NCBI GenBank assembly: GCA_964511065.1
Contig: CAZEEG010000003.1
Location: forward strand, 34,400 to 98,399
Direction of reading: 5' to 3'
From: CALBRZ01 sp964511065
Lineage (GTDB): Bacteria > Planctomycetota > Planctomycetia > Pirellulales > S012-138
DNA: 64,000 nt
Shown: positions 47,547 to 57,956 of the stretch, piece by piece
How the letters are laid out: each line of letters opens with the position of its first letter
How positions within the stretch are numbered: the stretch's first letter is position 1
Translations under genes and position numbers: made by a program
Notes under the pieces: generated by a model
Told to the model about the DNA's origin: nothing
The model's input: only the letters and a program-made list of their open reading frames with translations
Database searches by the model: none

Positions 47547-50249
47547 ATGGCGACCAAGCCAGGCAATCGCTTGACGCTCAAGGATCGACTCAGTCAACTC
47601 AACTTTCTGCAAGCCTGCCAGTTGTTGGGCGAACGCGGCAGGCAACTGATCCAAATCGGCAGCGATTTCAACCTCGACGTAGCCCAGCACGTTCGCTTCG
47701 TGGGCGATCTGTTTCGAGTGACGGTGCCCGACTGGTCGTGCCGCGTGGATCCGGTCGTCACCATCACGCTGATGGCATCGGACCGCCAGCGGCTGCATTT
47801 CAACTGCACCGCCTGCGATGAAATGTGCGTTCACGTGGGCGCCGCCGTCTCGCTCATCCTCGAAGAAAAAATGCTGCTGGGGCTGGCCGCTCCGCCCAAT
47901 GACGACGTGCCGCTGGAAAGTCTCAGTGAAGAAGAACTCGTCGAACGGGCAATCCGCGAGCGCGAAGAGCGGGCGCGCAACGAGCGGATGACCCTCCGGT
48001 CTTCCGATCCCAGCACGCCTTGGACCGACTACACGATCAGCAACCCTGAGTCGGGCAAGACTTACCGCCTGGCGGTGCGCGGCCTGCAGCGCGGCCAAAG
48101 CTATTGTAGCTGTCCCGATTTTCGGACCAACACGCTGGGAACCTGCAAGCATCTGCTGCACGCCATCGAAAAGCTCAAAAAGCGCTTCACGGCCGAGGAA
48201 TTGAAACAGCCCTACCTCAGCCCTCACTTGGCGCTGCACCTGAAGTATGGGCAGGAGATTGAGCTATGGCTTGAGACGCCGGCCCGCACCACCGACGAAG
48301 TTCGCAAGGTCATCGAACCGCTGCAAGGCCGCGCGATCGACAACCTCGCCGACCTCATGCGCCGGATCAAGCAACTGCAAAAGCTGGGACACGAGGTACT
48401 GATTTATCCGGACGCTGAGGAATTCATCCAGCAGCGGCTCTTTCAAAGCCGGATTGAAGCCCGCATCGCCGAAATCCGCCGCGACCCGGCCAATCATCCA
48501 CTTCGCCGCAGCCTGCTGAAAGTGGAACTGCTGCCGTACCAGATGGACGGCGTTGCGTTTGCCGTGGGGGCGGGCCGCGCCATCCTGGCCGACGACATGG
48601 GGCTGGGTAAAACCATCCAGGCCGTGGGCGTGGCTGAACTGCTCGCCCGAGAAGCTGAGATCCGCAAGGTGCTGGTGATTTGCCCGGCATCGCTCAAGAG
48701 CCAATGGCGGTCGGAAATCCACCGGTTCTCGGACCGCGACTGCCAACTCATCCTGGGCAATGCCGGCGAACGGAGCGAGCAGTACCACAACGACGCCTTC
48801 TTCACCATCTGCAACTACGAGCAGGTGCTGCGCGACATCGACGATATTGAACTGGTTTCCTGGGACTTGATCGTTCTGGACGAAGCCCAGCGGATCAAGA
48901 ACTGGGAAGCCAAGACCACGCAGGTGGTCAAGGCCCTCAAGTCGCCCTTTGCGCTGGCTCTTTCAGGCACGCCGCTGGAGAACCGCCTCGATGAGCTTTA
49001 TTCGGTGGTGCAGTTCATCGACGACCGCCGGCTGGCGCCGGCTTTCCGGTTCTTCCACCGGCACCGCACCGTCGATGAGCGGGGTAAGGTGCTGGGCTAC
49101 AAGAACCTGGGCGAGTTGCGCGAGAACCTCAAACCGATCCTGCTGCGGCGGACGCGCGATTCCGTTCTGAGCGAACTGCCGCCACGCACGGTGGAAATCG
49201 TCCGCGTTGCGCCCACCGACGAACAGCGGACGCTGCACGCCGCGCACATGCAAACGGTATTGAGCATCGCTAACAAGCGGTATCTCACCGAGATGGACCT
49301 GCTGCGGCTGCAAAAACACCTGCTCTTTTGCCGCCTGGCGGCCAACAGCACGCTGCTGGTCAACAAGGAAGAGCCCGGCTATTCCAGCAAGCTCGTCGAG
49401 CTGGCGGGGCTGATCGACAACCTGTTTGCCGAACAAGGGCGCAAGGTGGTGCTCTTTTCAGAATGGAAGCGGATGCTCGATCTGATCGAACCGCTACTGG
49501 TTGAACGCGGCCTGGAGTTTGTCCGCCTCGATGGCTCGGTGCCCCAGAAGAAGCGGTTGCAACTGGTGGACACCTTTAACCACAACCCCGACTGCCGGTT
49601 GTTCCTCACCACCAATGCCGGTTCGACCGGACTGAACCTGCAATCCGCCAACACCGTGATCAATGTCGATCTGCCCTGGAACCCGGCGGTGCTCGAACAG
49701 CGGATCGCCCGGGCGCACCGCATGGGCCAGCGGCAACCGGTGCAGGTTTATCTGCTGGTGACCGAGGATACGCTCGAAGAGAAACTGCTGGCCACGCTCT
49801 CAAGCAAGCACGATCTGGCACTCGCGGCGCTGGATGTCAACTCGGAGGTGGACCGTGTGGACGTCACCAGCGGGATGGAAGAGCTTAAACGGCGGCTTGA
49901 AGTGCTGCTGGGTGCCAAGCCCGCCGCGGCCAGCGACGAATCGCTCAAACGCAAACAGCAGGAAGAAGCCCAGCGGCTGGCCTACCAGCAGCGGGTTGCC
50001 GCGGCGGGCGGAGAACTGCTGGGAGCGGCCTTCCAGTTCCTGGGCGAACTGATCGAGGACGGAACGCGCGACGTTTCGCCCTCGCCCTCCATGACCAACG
50101 ACCTGCGCAACCGCCTGGCCGCTTGCGTGCAGGAAGACGGCTCGGGACGGCAACAACTAACCGTCACGCTGCCCGACCGCTCCGCCCTGGATCGCCTGGC
50201 CGAGTCGCTGGCCCGGTTGCTGACGGCCACAGGGCACAACGGGGGCTGA
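47547..50249 (+). CDS. SWIM-domain SNF2-family helicase
   Basis: The protein has 900 residues. GGAG lies 8 bases before the ATG. A SWIM zinc finger is at about 188-210 (CSCPDFRTNTLGTCKHLLHA, C-x-C...C-x-H). An earlier CTACDEMCVH (about residue 87) looks like a second, degenerate metal site. The SNF2 motor follows: Walker A ADDMGLGKT (about 349), motif II LDEAQRIKN (DEAQ in place of DEAH), motif III ALSGTPLENR, and in the second lobe VLFSEWKRML, LTTNAGSTGLNLQ and RAHRMGQ (about 722). Bacterial proteins of this type remodel or translocate on DNA; a role in repair or transcription recycling (RapA-like) is possible but not shown. Coding lies between the dehydratase and the convergent pseudopilin operon. 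Confidence 0.9.
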   Translation: MATKPGNRLTLKDRLSQLNFLQACQLLGERGRQLIQIGSDFNLDVAQHVRFVGDLFRVTVPDWSCRVDPVVTITLMASDRQRLHFNCTACDEMCVHVGAAVSLILEEKMLLGLAAPPNDDVPLESLSEEELVERAIREREERARNERMTLRSSDPSTPWTDYTISNPESGKTYRLAVRGLQRGQSYCSCPDFRTNTLGTCKHLLHAIEKLKKRFTAEELKQPYLSPHLALHLKYGQEIELWLETPARTTDEVRKVIEPLQGRAIDNLADLMRRIKQLQKLGHEVLIYPDAEEFIQQRLFQSRIEARIAEIRRDPANHPLRRSLLKVELLPYQMDGVAFAVGAGRAILADDMGLGKTIQAVGVAELLAREAEIRKVLVICPASLKSQWRSEIHRFSDRDCQLILGNAGERSEQYHNDAFFTICNYEQVLRDIDDIELVSWDLIVLDEAQRIKNWEAKTTQVVKALKSPFALALSGTPLENRLDELYSVVQFIDDRRLAPAFRFFHRHRTVDERGKVLGYKNLGELRENLKPILLRRTRDSVLSELPPRTVEIVRVAPTDEQRTLHAAHMQTVLSIANKRYLTEMDLLRLQKHLLFCRLAANSTLLVNKEEPGYSSKLVELAGLIDNLFAEQGRKVVLFSEWKRMLDLIEPLLVERGLEFVRLDGSVPQKKRLQLVDTFNHNPDCRLFLTTNAGSTGLNLQSANTVINVDLPWNPAVLEQRIARAHRMGQRQPVQVYLLVTEDTLEEKLLATLSSKHDLALAALDVNSEVDRVDVTSGMEELKRRLEVLLGAKPAAASDESLKRKQQEEAQRLAYQQRVAAAGGELLGAAFQFLGELIEDGTRDVSPSPSMTNDLRNRLAACVQEDGSGRQQLTVTLPDRSALDRLAESLARLLTATGHNGG

Positions 50250-50433
50250 ACGGCAGCCTCAGCGCGGGTGCCCTGGCAAGCCCTGCCCTGGCAAGCGCGG
50301 CACGATCGGCGAACACTCGGATTCACGCGCCATTCGTCCCTCAAGCGTGCCAGCACGGCCGGTGGAAACCAGCCGTGCTGGGCACGATTGCTTCAAACCG
50401 CATCCGGCGCGCAGGGGGCCAGGCTGCCGGCCA

Positions 50434-51778
50434 TTACTCGATGATCCGCCGCACCAGCACGCCCTGCTCGGTATTAAGGTCTTCTCCCCGCACAAATCCC
50501 ATGGGGATCGAGCGGTCGAAGATGTAGAACGCCCGGTGGCGTACTGCCTCGCCCGTGTCAAAGCCCAGCTCCCGGCCATACTGGAAACCGTCGGGGTGGA
50601 TGTCCGAGCGCGGCACGGGTTCTGCCTCGAAGTAGCCCACCGTGATCCAGATCGCATACACGTTGCTGGTGGTGCTGTAATTGTTGGCGATCCGGGCCAG
50701 CGGCTGATACCGGAAGTACGGGTGCCGGTCGCCATCGAAATACGGCGAGTTGGCAGCAAACACCGAATTCGTGTTCGGTTCCTTTACCGTCTTGCTGGCC
50801 AGCAGTGGCCGGTCGCTGGCGCCCGCCGGGCGGGGATGCTTGCGGAAGACCGTCGAGTGAATCTCCTCGCTGGGATTGAAGCTCGAGTACGGCGTGTCCC
50901 CGTAATGGTTAAACGCCCGGAATGGCTTACGGAAGAAGGTCGGGTAGTTATCGTTCACTCTCAACCGACCGACGACCACTTCCCCCGAAGCTTCAAAGTC
51001 CCCGAACCCTTGCCGGCTGCCCCAGGTTTCTCGCCAATGGTTTTCCAGTTCGGGGTTCTTCAAGGGCAAGTTGAACAGCGCGGCCCAGGTATCGCCATCG
51101 TCAAAGATGGTGTTGATGTTGACCCGGCCCGGATCGCGGAACCGCGGGTGCGCGTTGCCGGCGGCGTCGAACAGCTTGGAACCGTGGAACCGCGAGGGGG
51201 TTTCAATGAAGTCGAACAGGCGATGCAATCCCCGCGGCGCCAACGGCGCTTGTGGGCTGCCGGTATTGGTATGGAAGAAATTCTGCAAATGGACGAACGG
51301 CGGAACCGCAGCATCGTACGGATCGCGGTCCGAGTTCGGATCGAACTCTCTCAGAAACCGCGATGGCGACGACGCCGGCACCTGGAGCAGTTCCATCGGG
51401 TTCATGTATGGCCGATTGAACCACCCCAGCCACGGATAGAACCAGGGCGTTGTATCGTTGAAGTTGCGATTCGCTATCGATGGCTGATCCCATGGTGGTG
51501 GCTTGGGGAATCCCAAGAGATTCAGCCCGCCAACCAGGTTGCCGTTCTCATCCCTGACGTTAAACGCCGAAAAGTCTTCCCCTTCCTGCCAGATGCCGTT
51601 GCGGGCAAACCAGTGGTTGAGGTTGTCAGGTGGGGTCGAGGGCTTGTTGCGGAAGCCCGGCAGGAAGCCCAGGCTGTGCCGGAACTGGTGCGGCAAACGC
51701 TGGTTGGTACCGCCTTCAGGCGTCAGCGGAGCAAACGACTGTTTCCAGATATTGAACGAGCCGGTGTCGTCCCACCGT
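50434..51778 (-). CDS. C-terminal part of giant GspK-like protein (cut by assembly gap)
   Basis: This frame ends in a stop codon at 50434 and is open from the left edge of the N run. Its first residues (WDDTGSFNIWKQSFAPL) repeat exactly the last residues of the frame on the other side of the gap, so the two are one gene. The fragment is soluble and beta/loop-rich, with motifs such as RVNINTIFDD, the NINT-type strand seen in GspK-like proteins. Joining the pieces at the 55-bp overlap gives an uninterrupted chain of about 1669 residues. See the 5' part at 51879-55598 for the function. Confidence 0.75.
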
Positions 51779-51933
51779 NNNNNNNNNNNNNNNNNNNNNN
51801 NNNNNNNNNNNNNNNNNNNNNNNNNNNNNNNNNNNNNNNNNNNNNNNNNNNNNNNNNNNNNNNNNNNNNNNNNNNNNNCAGCGGAGCAAACGACTGTTTC
51901 CAGATATTGAACGAGCCGGTGTCGTCCCACCGT
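51724..51933. repeat. 100-N gap flanked by an exact 55-bp duplicate
   Basis: 51724-51778 is identical to 51879-51933, with 100 N between (51779-51878). Both copies sit in the same gene and encode the same residues. Removing one copy and the N run (155 bases) restores one reading frame. This is two contig ends that overlap by 55 bases and were joined with a placeholder, not a biological repeat. Confidence 0.92.
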
Positions 51934-54900
51934 TCGCGTGTCTGGAAGATCAGGTGCGTGTTCTCGTCCTGGTCGGGATCCATCGCCAGCGAGTTCCGAT
52001 CGGCCTCACCGTTGAACACGTGCAGGTCCATCGGTGCGAAATCCACCGTCAGGTAGGGGTTTCTCTCCGGATGGTACGGCTTTGTGGGATTGGCCACCCG
52101 CTGCAGATAGACCGAGTAGGCCAACGGTATTGTCTGCTCGTCGCGCGGGAAACCATCTTCGACCGCAAACGGCTGATCGGGGAACGGCTGAGTGGCCGTG
52201 CCGTAGGAATCGTAGTACAGAATGTCCGCGTCGTCCGGATCGGGGGTCGTGCCCACCGTGTTCGGATAACCGCCCACCGGTTCTGAGACATTCAGCGGTA
52301 GTGGCTCGTTGATTACGATGCCTTTCACCCGCCGAATCTGGTCGTTGTCTCGGTGGGCGTAATCTTGCCGGGGATAATTCACCCAGTACGCATTGCGTTC
52401 GATGTCCAGAAGGCCTTGCCCTTGCGCGTAGGCCACCACTTCATCGGGCGTCCACGAGGTGGTTCCCGCTTGCTCGATCAACCGGATCGTGTGGAGGTTG
52501 GAGTTGGTGCCACCCGGTCCTGAATAGCCAAACCGCGTCCGCACCCGCGGGCCGATCACCGTAAAACCGCCGGCGGGCACCACAAACGTATTGCGGGCCA
52601 ACTGAGCGTAGTGACTGGCATCGCCGTTGTGCTCCAGCGGGTTCTCGTAATCCGGCCTTGCCGTATCCGCATCAAATTTCCGGAGTCTGGTATAGCGGGC
52701 TTTATTGCCCGCCAACGTGCGTAGGCTGGGATCGATTTGGCCAAATCGATCCAGCGCAGGCAGGTCTGGATCGTGGTTCACAAACCACACCACGCGCCGA
52801 ATGTCCGGGTCATTGAGTCGCGGGTACATCGGATCCAGGTGCATGGCCGGATTGTTGTACTCGGCCGGGCCGCGCAACAAGAGAATCTGCCATACGGGGG
52901 TTGGGCCACGCCCGCTGTCCGGGTCCTCAGGCGTCATGGCGTCCAAATCGACGGAACGCAGCAGGTTGGGATTGAACAGTTCCAGGAACACGCTGCCTTG
53001 CGGGCGGCGCCTCTGATCGAAATCGTCGTCTCTGCCGTCGGGCACTTTACCGCCCTGGGTCGGGTCGGGGTTGTCGTCGCCGTCCAAGTCCTCGGTGCGG
53101 GTGTCGTGGCAGGCGAAGGTCTCGGTGATCAGCAGTTGCGGTTCCTCCACGCCCCACACCAGGTCTCGATGACCAGCGGAATCGTCGCCGGTACCGATCT
53201 GGTTATCCACGTTCCAGGTGGTACTGGCCCCACCGTCGGCAAAGTACGGATGGACGTCGAACTCGAAGCCAGTCATGATCTGATCGTCGTCGGCGAAATC
53301 GACGACATTGATCGCCCACTGGGCCAGCCGCTTCGCTACGGTCCGCTCGTATTCCGCGACATAGGTCGACGGCACGTCGTGGACCAGCATCGCCAGCATG
53401 TAAAGCTGCCGCGCATACTGATCGTGGGTCAGGCCCATTTGCGTGGGGTTCCATTTCTGGCCGAGGATCACTTCCTCGGGGAACAGGCCTTTGTTGAACA
53501 GGTCGTTGACCAGGTCCCACGCCGTATTATCGCCGACCGGATCACCATGCCGATGGTGTTCCAGCTTGATCTTCCAGAAGACCAACTCGGGGAACGAAAG
53601 TTGGGGGCGGACTTCCCCCTCGCTGAGCATCAGCGACCGCATGGCCGGGGTGGGCGCACACGTGGGAACGGAGATCGCGTAGCTTTCAGCGGTGACTTGC
53701 CCACGCTTCTTGGCGTCGTTCCAGGTATTGGGCAACAGATCGCGCAGCCGCCGCGGCAACGTGCTGGAATCGATATCGGCCGGGCGGAGGAACACTTCTG
53801 CCTCACGCATGGTGAAGGGAGCATCGACCCATTCGCTGCGATTGGCTAAGGTTTCAAACGTTTCGCGATAAGGATTCAGGTGGTAGGGATGCTCCTCATC
53901 GTCCGGATCGACTGAGATGTCATCCCGCAGGCCAATCATCGGCGGCACCTTGAAGTTGCCATGCTGCACCACGGGAGCCTTCAGCGGCAGGCCCACGTAG
54001 GTGAGCAGCACCCCCAAGTCGCCGTCCAAGTCGGCCCAGGAATGCCAAGGCCGGTTATTGCCGGGGTTGTAGACATCCCTGTTGTAGCGGTGGTCATCCC
54101 GCTTCGCTGGTGAGCGATCGCGCTGTCCATCGGTCCACCCTGCCCGGCGAAGATCGCCAAACCGCGACTCCAGGGCCCCCTGGTCCAACTCGCCATAACG
54201 CCCGACAATCCCCGAGGAAGGAATGCCATAGATCAACTGGTTGAATTCCAAACCTAGAATGCCCAGGGGGTTCACCTCGGCCGGGCCGGAGCCAATACCA
54301 GGAATCAAGTTGTTCCAGGCATTGGCGACTGCGCTGGGGAACGGCGCCGACGACACATTGGGCGCCGATTCCACGCTGCCGAAACTCGGATTGACCTCAC
54401 TGGGGTCCGGATAAAACGGTACCCGGCCCGCCAGGTGCCGGTCGCTGCCGTGTGTGTTGAGATTCAGCCGCGAATCCAAATCCTGGATCATCACGGCAAA
54501 CAGCGGCTTGTAATACTTGCCGTCGGCCGAGATCTGCACCGGCATGCCCAGGTCGATCCAGATACTGTCGGGCAGGCCGTCGCCGTCGTTATCGACGTCC
54601 CAAAGGATGGGATCGGGATCCGTCCGCGCAAGGCTGTTCAAATGGAGCGACCAATTGTTCGAGCCGTCAAATTTCGGGTGATCTTCTGTGAGCGGCCGGA
54701 ACATAAACCTGCGCTTCTGATCGGCGTCTGTGTGCCCTTGCACGCGGTGCCAGTTGATCAGGGCCGGGTTGTGGAACGAGGGCGACTGCACCTCCCAGCG
54801 ATTCTCGTCGGGGTTCCACACGCGGGCCGCCAGGTGGATGTTGTTGTAATCCGGGATGTCGTAATCTTCGTTGGCACCGCCCGCGGTGAGGTTGTAGGTA

Positions 54901-55598
54901 CCGATATTGGCCCCGCGTTCGGCATTGGGATACAGGGCAATCGACTCGATGTTGCCCGTCGTCGGATCAAAGCCAAAACCGGTACCGTTGAACGGCCGGC
55001 CGTTGACGACAAGCTGATCGTCTACAGAGGGACTGACCAACGCCGCCGTGGTGTCGCCCGGCAGCGGGACGCGCAACAAACGGAAGCGGAAGTTGGAGCC
55101 GCTGTCACGCTCGTAGTCGATGACGCGGAACGAACGGTTGCGCAGGTTCCCCGTGGTGAATGTCAGCACCTGGCCGGCGTAGTGGTGGGGAATTTCCTTG
55201 AGCGGGGCGAGGTTCGGAATGGTCGCATTCACATCGACCGTCACGCTCAGATTCCCCCCCGCGCTGTCCCAATTGACGCCGTTAACAATCCCTCCGGCGG
55301 TTGCATGTCCGTAGAGGTCTTCCAGCAGGCTGTGAATCCGGGCAGCCGAGTAAGGGTTCTGCGAGCCGCGGACCAACTGCCGGAATGCGCGTTCCAGCAG
55401 TTGATCGAAACCGTCGTCGAATCGTTCGGCGGAGGTGGCCGCACGCGCGCTCATCTTGAACTCGCGCGAGGCAATCACATAGGTCACAGCCACCGTCGTC
55501 AGCAGGGCCAGAAAGCCCATCACCACCAGCAGGATAACGCCGCGCCGGCGGCGAACCGCAGCCGGAGCGTTGCCATGTACGTGTGCAGCAGTCTTCAT
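51879..55598 (-). CDS. N-terminal part of giant GspK-like pseudopilin-operon protein
   Basis: The ATG at 55598 has AAGGTG 9 bases upstream. A basic stretch RRRRG is followed by one membrane helix (VILLVVMGFLALLTTV, about 20-43), the layout of GspK/T2SK minor pseudopilins (normally near 320 aa). The chain then runs for over 1200 residues to the gap, with Asp-rich calcium-loop-like motifs such as DVDNDGDGLPDS (about residue 336) and DLDGDDNPDP (about 836). The rest is on the other side of the gap (50434-51778), for about 1669 residues in total. As the last gene of the operon it probably sits at the tip of a pseudopilus. The great length is seen in other planctomycete genomes as far as I recall. 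Confidence 0.8.
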
Positions 55599-55766
55599 GG
55601 GATATGCACCTTGCGAAGCGAAGTTTCCTTGCCCTGGCCCGCTTCGCTCATGGTTAAAGTGATTTGAATCTTCGGGAATTTCCATTCACGCATCCGGCGA
55701 CAACGCCATGAGCGGCGAAGCCGCAAGAGACCGCCCCCCCGGGAGGCCGCCAATCGGCCGCCGACA

Positions 55767-56927
55767 CTACGGCGTGGTCAGCGCATTGGGATTGAACTCC
55801 ATCGTCCGCTCGTACACGCCTACCACGCCCTGGTGAATGGTGACCGCCGGCTGATTGGCGGGCCGCAGCGACGTGTCAATCAGGGCACTCGGCCACGGGG
55901 GGCCGTCCAACTGCACGTGAATGCGCCCAAAGGGAGACCCCTTACCCAAGTTCCGCGTACCAACACTCACCACGCGGTACCAGCGGTGAAACGGCATGGT
56001 GCCGCCCACATCTGTGCCATTTTGGATCCGGTGGCTAAGCATGATCCATTGGCCGGGCACGATCCTGGCTTCTTCGGCGGTGGAAGCCGGGAGCATCAGC
56101 GCAAGCGCATCAGCAATGAACGAATCGGGCAGAATTTGGACCAGGTTGCGCGCTGGTTCCCGGTTGCCCTCCACGGCCAAATCCCGCTTGTTGAACACCA
56201 CCACGGCCACGGTAAAGAACTGCCGCTTGGTTAGATTGGAGGTCAACGTAACGGCAGCGGTGCTATCGACAAGCGAAGGGGTAATCATCGCCATCCAGGA
56301 ATAATCGCCTGTAAAAGGCGCCAGGGCCGTGGGCGCCGCCGTGTCGGGGTTGCCCCCCCCCAGGTATCTTGGCCGCTCGCCCTCCTCGCCGCCGACAAGG
56401 TCATCCCGCCAGCGGAAGACGGCTTCCGCCAGGGAGATCGCCTTGAGTTGCTCGGTGGTGTCGCTGTTGGGCAGCATGCCCGGGAGCGTCATCCGGCCCA
56501 TGGTGGGGGCGTTGGCGCCGGCATACGGGTAAGTACCATCGACCCCGCGGACACGGGCCAGGGGATCCAGCATAAATGTAGGCCACTGCGCTTGGCCGCC
56601 ACTGATGAAGGCCGGCGCGTTTCCGCTGTTATGTTTCCACAAGGCGGGATTCAACAGGCCGCGGGCCTCGATCTCGCGGAAGGCCGACCGGGCACAGGCA
56701 GCGGCGTGGTCGGCCCGCAGGCCTTCAGAAACCTGAAAGTTGCCCACCGGAATGAGCGCGCCCAACCCCAGCATGCCCATCGACAGGATGAATACCGCGA
56801 ACAGCACTTCCAGCAGGCTGATGCCGCGCCGCAGGTTGGCAAACCACAGGCCGCGCGGCCCCTGGGGCTTACCAGGGGCAGGAATGGCTTCAGGCAACGC
56901 GTCGGTTGTTCCAATCAAGGTGAACAT
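55767..56927 (-). CDS. PilV/GspI-like pseudopilin with type IV prepilin signal
   Basis: The protein has 386 residues. The ATG at 56927 has GGAG 8 bases upstream. An unusually long leader (about 33 residues) precedes the prepilin peptidase site RRG/ISLLEVLFAVFILSMG, with the conserved Glu at position +5 of the mature helix. The remainder is a large globular domain of about 320 residues, much longer than standard GspI. It probably is a minor pseudopilin that helps to start or cap the pseudopilus. It lies between the GspH-like gene (75 bases upstream) and the GspK-like gene. Confidence 0.82.
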   Translation of the reverse strand: MFTLIGTTDALPEAIPAPGKPQGPRGLWFANLRRGISLLEVLFAVFILSMGMLGLGALIPVGNFQVSEGLRADHAAACARSAFREIEARGLLNPALWKHNSGNAPAFISGGQAQWPTFMLDPLARVRGVDGTYPYAGANAPTMGRMTLPGMLPNSDTTEQLKAISLAEAVFRWRDDLVGGEEGERPRYLGGGNPDTAAPTALAPFTGDYSWMAMITPSLVDSTAAVTLTSNLTKRQFFTVAVVVFNKRDLAVEGNREPARNLVQILPDSFIADALALMLPASTAEEARIVPGQWIMLSHRIQNGTDVGGTMPFHRWYRVVSVGTRNLGKGSPFGRIHVQLDGPPWPSALIDTSLRPANQPAVTIHQGVVGVYERTMEFNPNALTTP

Positions 56928-57002
56928 GTTGATTTCTCCGCGGTTCCCCCTCGCGGATCCATGGCCTCTTCTGAATGGTTCTTAAACCGGTGCCGCCGGC
57001 GT

Positions 57003-57956
57003 TTACCGGCTGCCCAGCGTGAGCCTCTCCATCACCAGGCGGCGCGAGTATTGCAAATGGTTGGGCGACGTGCCGGGGTCCGGACCGGCGCTCTCGGCCG
57101 CTACCACCAGGCCGGTCTGATGATTGATCGACACCCAGTACGAGTCGAAATCCTGCACGCTCTCCACAGCACTCAGATTGACCTTGCCAATATGCAGGTA
57201 GACCGGGCCAACCGGACGGCGCCAACCAAACTGACCGTGAACGCTCGTCAGCGCGCCGCCGGGCGAAAACAGAAACGCGATCGCATCGCCGGCGGTGATC
57301 CCGCTCCCAAAATCCGAGGCAACCAGGTCAATGGCCGCTGGCTCGGGCAGTTCCAACTCGCCGCCCGCTACCACGGGGCTGCGCAGTACCTTGTAGGTCA
57401 CGGTCGTACCCGGCACAAAGCCGGGATACCCGCCATCAATCGTCTCGATGTCCCAGAACCAGGGGTGGCTGCCGGTGATGTTCTTGATCTGAAACATCCG
57501 GCTGCTGTGGTTGAAGCAGATCGTATCGCCCACTTGGACGAGCCCTGGCCTGTCAACGTCCCCTTCCCAGAGAAAGTCGCCGATTTGGATCCGGTTCTCC
57601 GAAATGACCGTTGCCCGCGAAGACATCGTATCGCCCGCATACGGTTCGGGAACCTGGATGTACTCCAGGGTCAGCGCCTTGCCGTCTTCCCGGGCCACGA
57701 TCCGCACGCCAAAGGGGCGGCCCGTTTCGATGGCCCGGGCCCGCGCGCCGTGAATGAAGGAATCGACCATGCGGGCCGCTTCGCGGATGCGGCGGGCCTC
57801 GGTGTTGGGGACGACCACGCGGATGGTCACCATCGTGAGCAGCAGCACGATCACGACCACCACCATCAATTCGACCAGCGTAAACGCCCTGCGGGCCGCT
57901 GATCGTCGGCCGGCCGCTATGCCGGCGGCGGGGCTGTTATGACGTTGGCTCATCAT
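57003..57956 (-). CDS. GspH-like pseudopilin
   Basis: The protein has 317 residues. The prepilin site is RRA/FTLVELMVVVVIVLLLTMV after a leader of about 23 residues (Ala replaces the usual Gly at -1). VDSFIHGARARAIETGRPFGVRIV is the GspH-type helix and strand. The start ATG overlaps the stop of the upstream gene (ATGA at 57953-57956). It is probably a minor pseudopilin. Two adjacent ATG codons are present (57956 and 57953); the first is used here. Confidence 0.85.
   Translation of the reverse strand: MMSQRHNSPAAGIAAGRRSAARRAFTLVELMVVVVIVLLLTMVTIRVVVPNTEARRIREAARMVDSFIHGARARAIETGRPFGVRIVAREDGKALTLEYIQVPEPYAGDTMSSRATVISENRIQIGDFLWEGDVDRPGLVQVGDTICFNHSSRMFQIKNITGSHPWFWDIETIDGGYPGFVPGTTVTYKVLRSPVVAGGELELPEPAAIDLVASDFGSGITAGDAIAFLFSPGGALTSVHGQFGWRRPVGPVYLHIGKVNLSAVESVQDFDSYWVSINHQTGLVVAAESAGPDPGTSPNHLQYSRRLVMERLTLGSR

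Noticed and set aside
51724..51933. 55-bp direct repeat considered as a target-site duplication or attachment-site pair
   Set aside because: It flanks only N, lies within one gene, and collapsing it restores the frame; an assembly join is the simpler reading.
50347..52056. A 569-codon plus-strand frame crossing the N run
   Set aside because: It is a shadow of the GspK-like gene and spans unknown bases.
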